Assembly (NCBI RefSeq): GCF_900091525.1
Contig: NZ_FMCU01000006.1
Span: 124,001 to 188,000, forward strand
Length of the DNA: 64,000 bases
Reading direction: 5' to 3'
From: Micromonospora matsumotoense
GTDB taxonomy: Bacteria > Actinomycetota > Actinomycetes > Mycobacteriales > Micromonosporaceae
Position 1 is the stretch's first letter. Each line of letters opens with the position of its first letter. A model generated the notes under the pieces. That model was not told the DNA's origin, did not search any database, and was given only the letters and a program-made list of their open reading frames with translations. A program made the position numbers and the translations under genes. Below are positions 63,820 through 64,000 of the stretch, piece after piece.

Positions 63820-64000
63820 TCAGGTACGGGACAGGGCGCGGTCGCTGACCGAGGACTGGAGCCCGAACTGGCGGGCCCGGCGCTCGGCGAAGTCGGTCAA
63901 CCCCTGGCTGTCGGCGTAGTCGAGGCTGTAGAGGTCCAGCTCCAACTGGAGCAGCTGCTCGGCGATCTGGGCGTGGAACTCCAGCACGTCGGGCGGCCAC
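63820..64000 (-). CDS. Unknown protein, C-terminal 59 residues (5' partial)
   Basis: The visible part is WPPDVLEFHAQIAEQLLQL ... LTDFAERRARQFGLQSSV, ending SDRALSRT. It is helical and charged. The start is outside the window and the family is not recognised. Confidence 0.6.
   Translation of the reverse strand, partial: WPPDVLEFHAQIAEQLLQLELDLYSLDYADSQGLTDFAERRARQFGLQSSVSDRALSRT

Overview
The window is high-GC actinobacterial DNA. GC content is very high, third codon positions are almost always G or C, GTG starts are frequent, and many genes look leaderless. Gene order and protein style (NdgR-type IclR regulator, HU with a lysine-rich tail, XRE/DUF397 pairs, DUF2690 proteins, CofC/FbiD) fit Micromonosporaceae, most likely Micromonospora or a close relative. 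This assignment rests on recognition; no search was run.

Layout. 1-7.4 kb is accessory: the end of a secreted FAD-oxidoreductase/golvesin protein, a GNAT, an ArsR-SulP pair, a divergent pair of DUF2690 proteins and a lone PD-(D/E)XK nuclease-like protein. 7.7-22.5 kb is the branched-chain amino acid and serine block: ilvD, a GGDEF-EAL protein, ilvB-ilvN-ilvC, serA, an ApbE-like protein, leuB and ilvE. 22.5-36.6 kb holds a phosphatase, a PRC-barrel protein, citramalate synthase (cimA), an EEP-family membrane protein, a MoxR-DUF58-VWA operon, an HtrA-like protease, an ArfB-like release factor, a GDSL esterase with CBM2 and others. 36.8-38.8 kb has an FAH-family enzyme, tRNA-Gln and two identical tRNA-Glu genes. 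38.8-54.9 kb runs IclR (ndgR-like), leuC, leuD, HU, mutT1, ppk, a cold-shock-like protein, fbiD/cofC, plsC-like, gpsA, a Cys/Met PLP enzyme, a HemK-like methyltransferase, a ROK protein, DUF397/XRE and ddl. From memory, much of this order resembles the Mycobacterium tuberculosis ddlA-gpdA2-fbiD-ppk1-mutT1-hupB-leuD-leuC-IclR and leuB-serA-ilvCNB neighbourhoods. 55-64 kb is accessory again: a secreted serine protease, a small-protein cassette beside a broken XRE gene, oxidoreductases with TetR regulators, and a deletion scar.

How the genes work together. ilvD, ilvBNC, ilvE, leuB, leuC/leuD and cimA give most of valine, leucine and isoleucine synthesis; cimA provides a threonine-independent route to 2-ketobutyrate. 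leuA is not in the window. Two leader peptides with matching terminator hairpins precede ilvB (Leu/Val codons, rare synonyms) and cimA (tandem rare ATT Ile codons), pointing to transcription attenuation, while an IclR regulator faces leuCD across about 37 bp.

The most interesting less-explained items are: a leader upstream of the HemK-like methyltransferase with a 20-codon uORF and two mutually exclusive hairpins; dispersed palindromes sharing an ACCGCT core and a separate 24-bp TTGATCAA palindrome; the PD-(D/E)XK protein; and a clean deletion scar joining two head-to-head genes that both lost their 5' ends.
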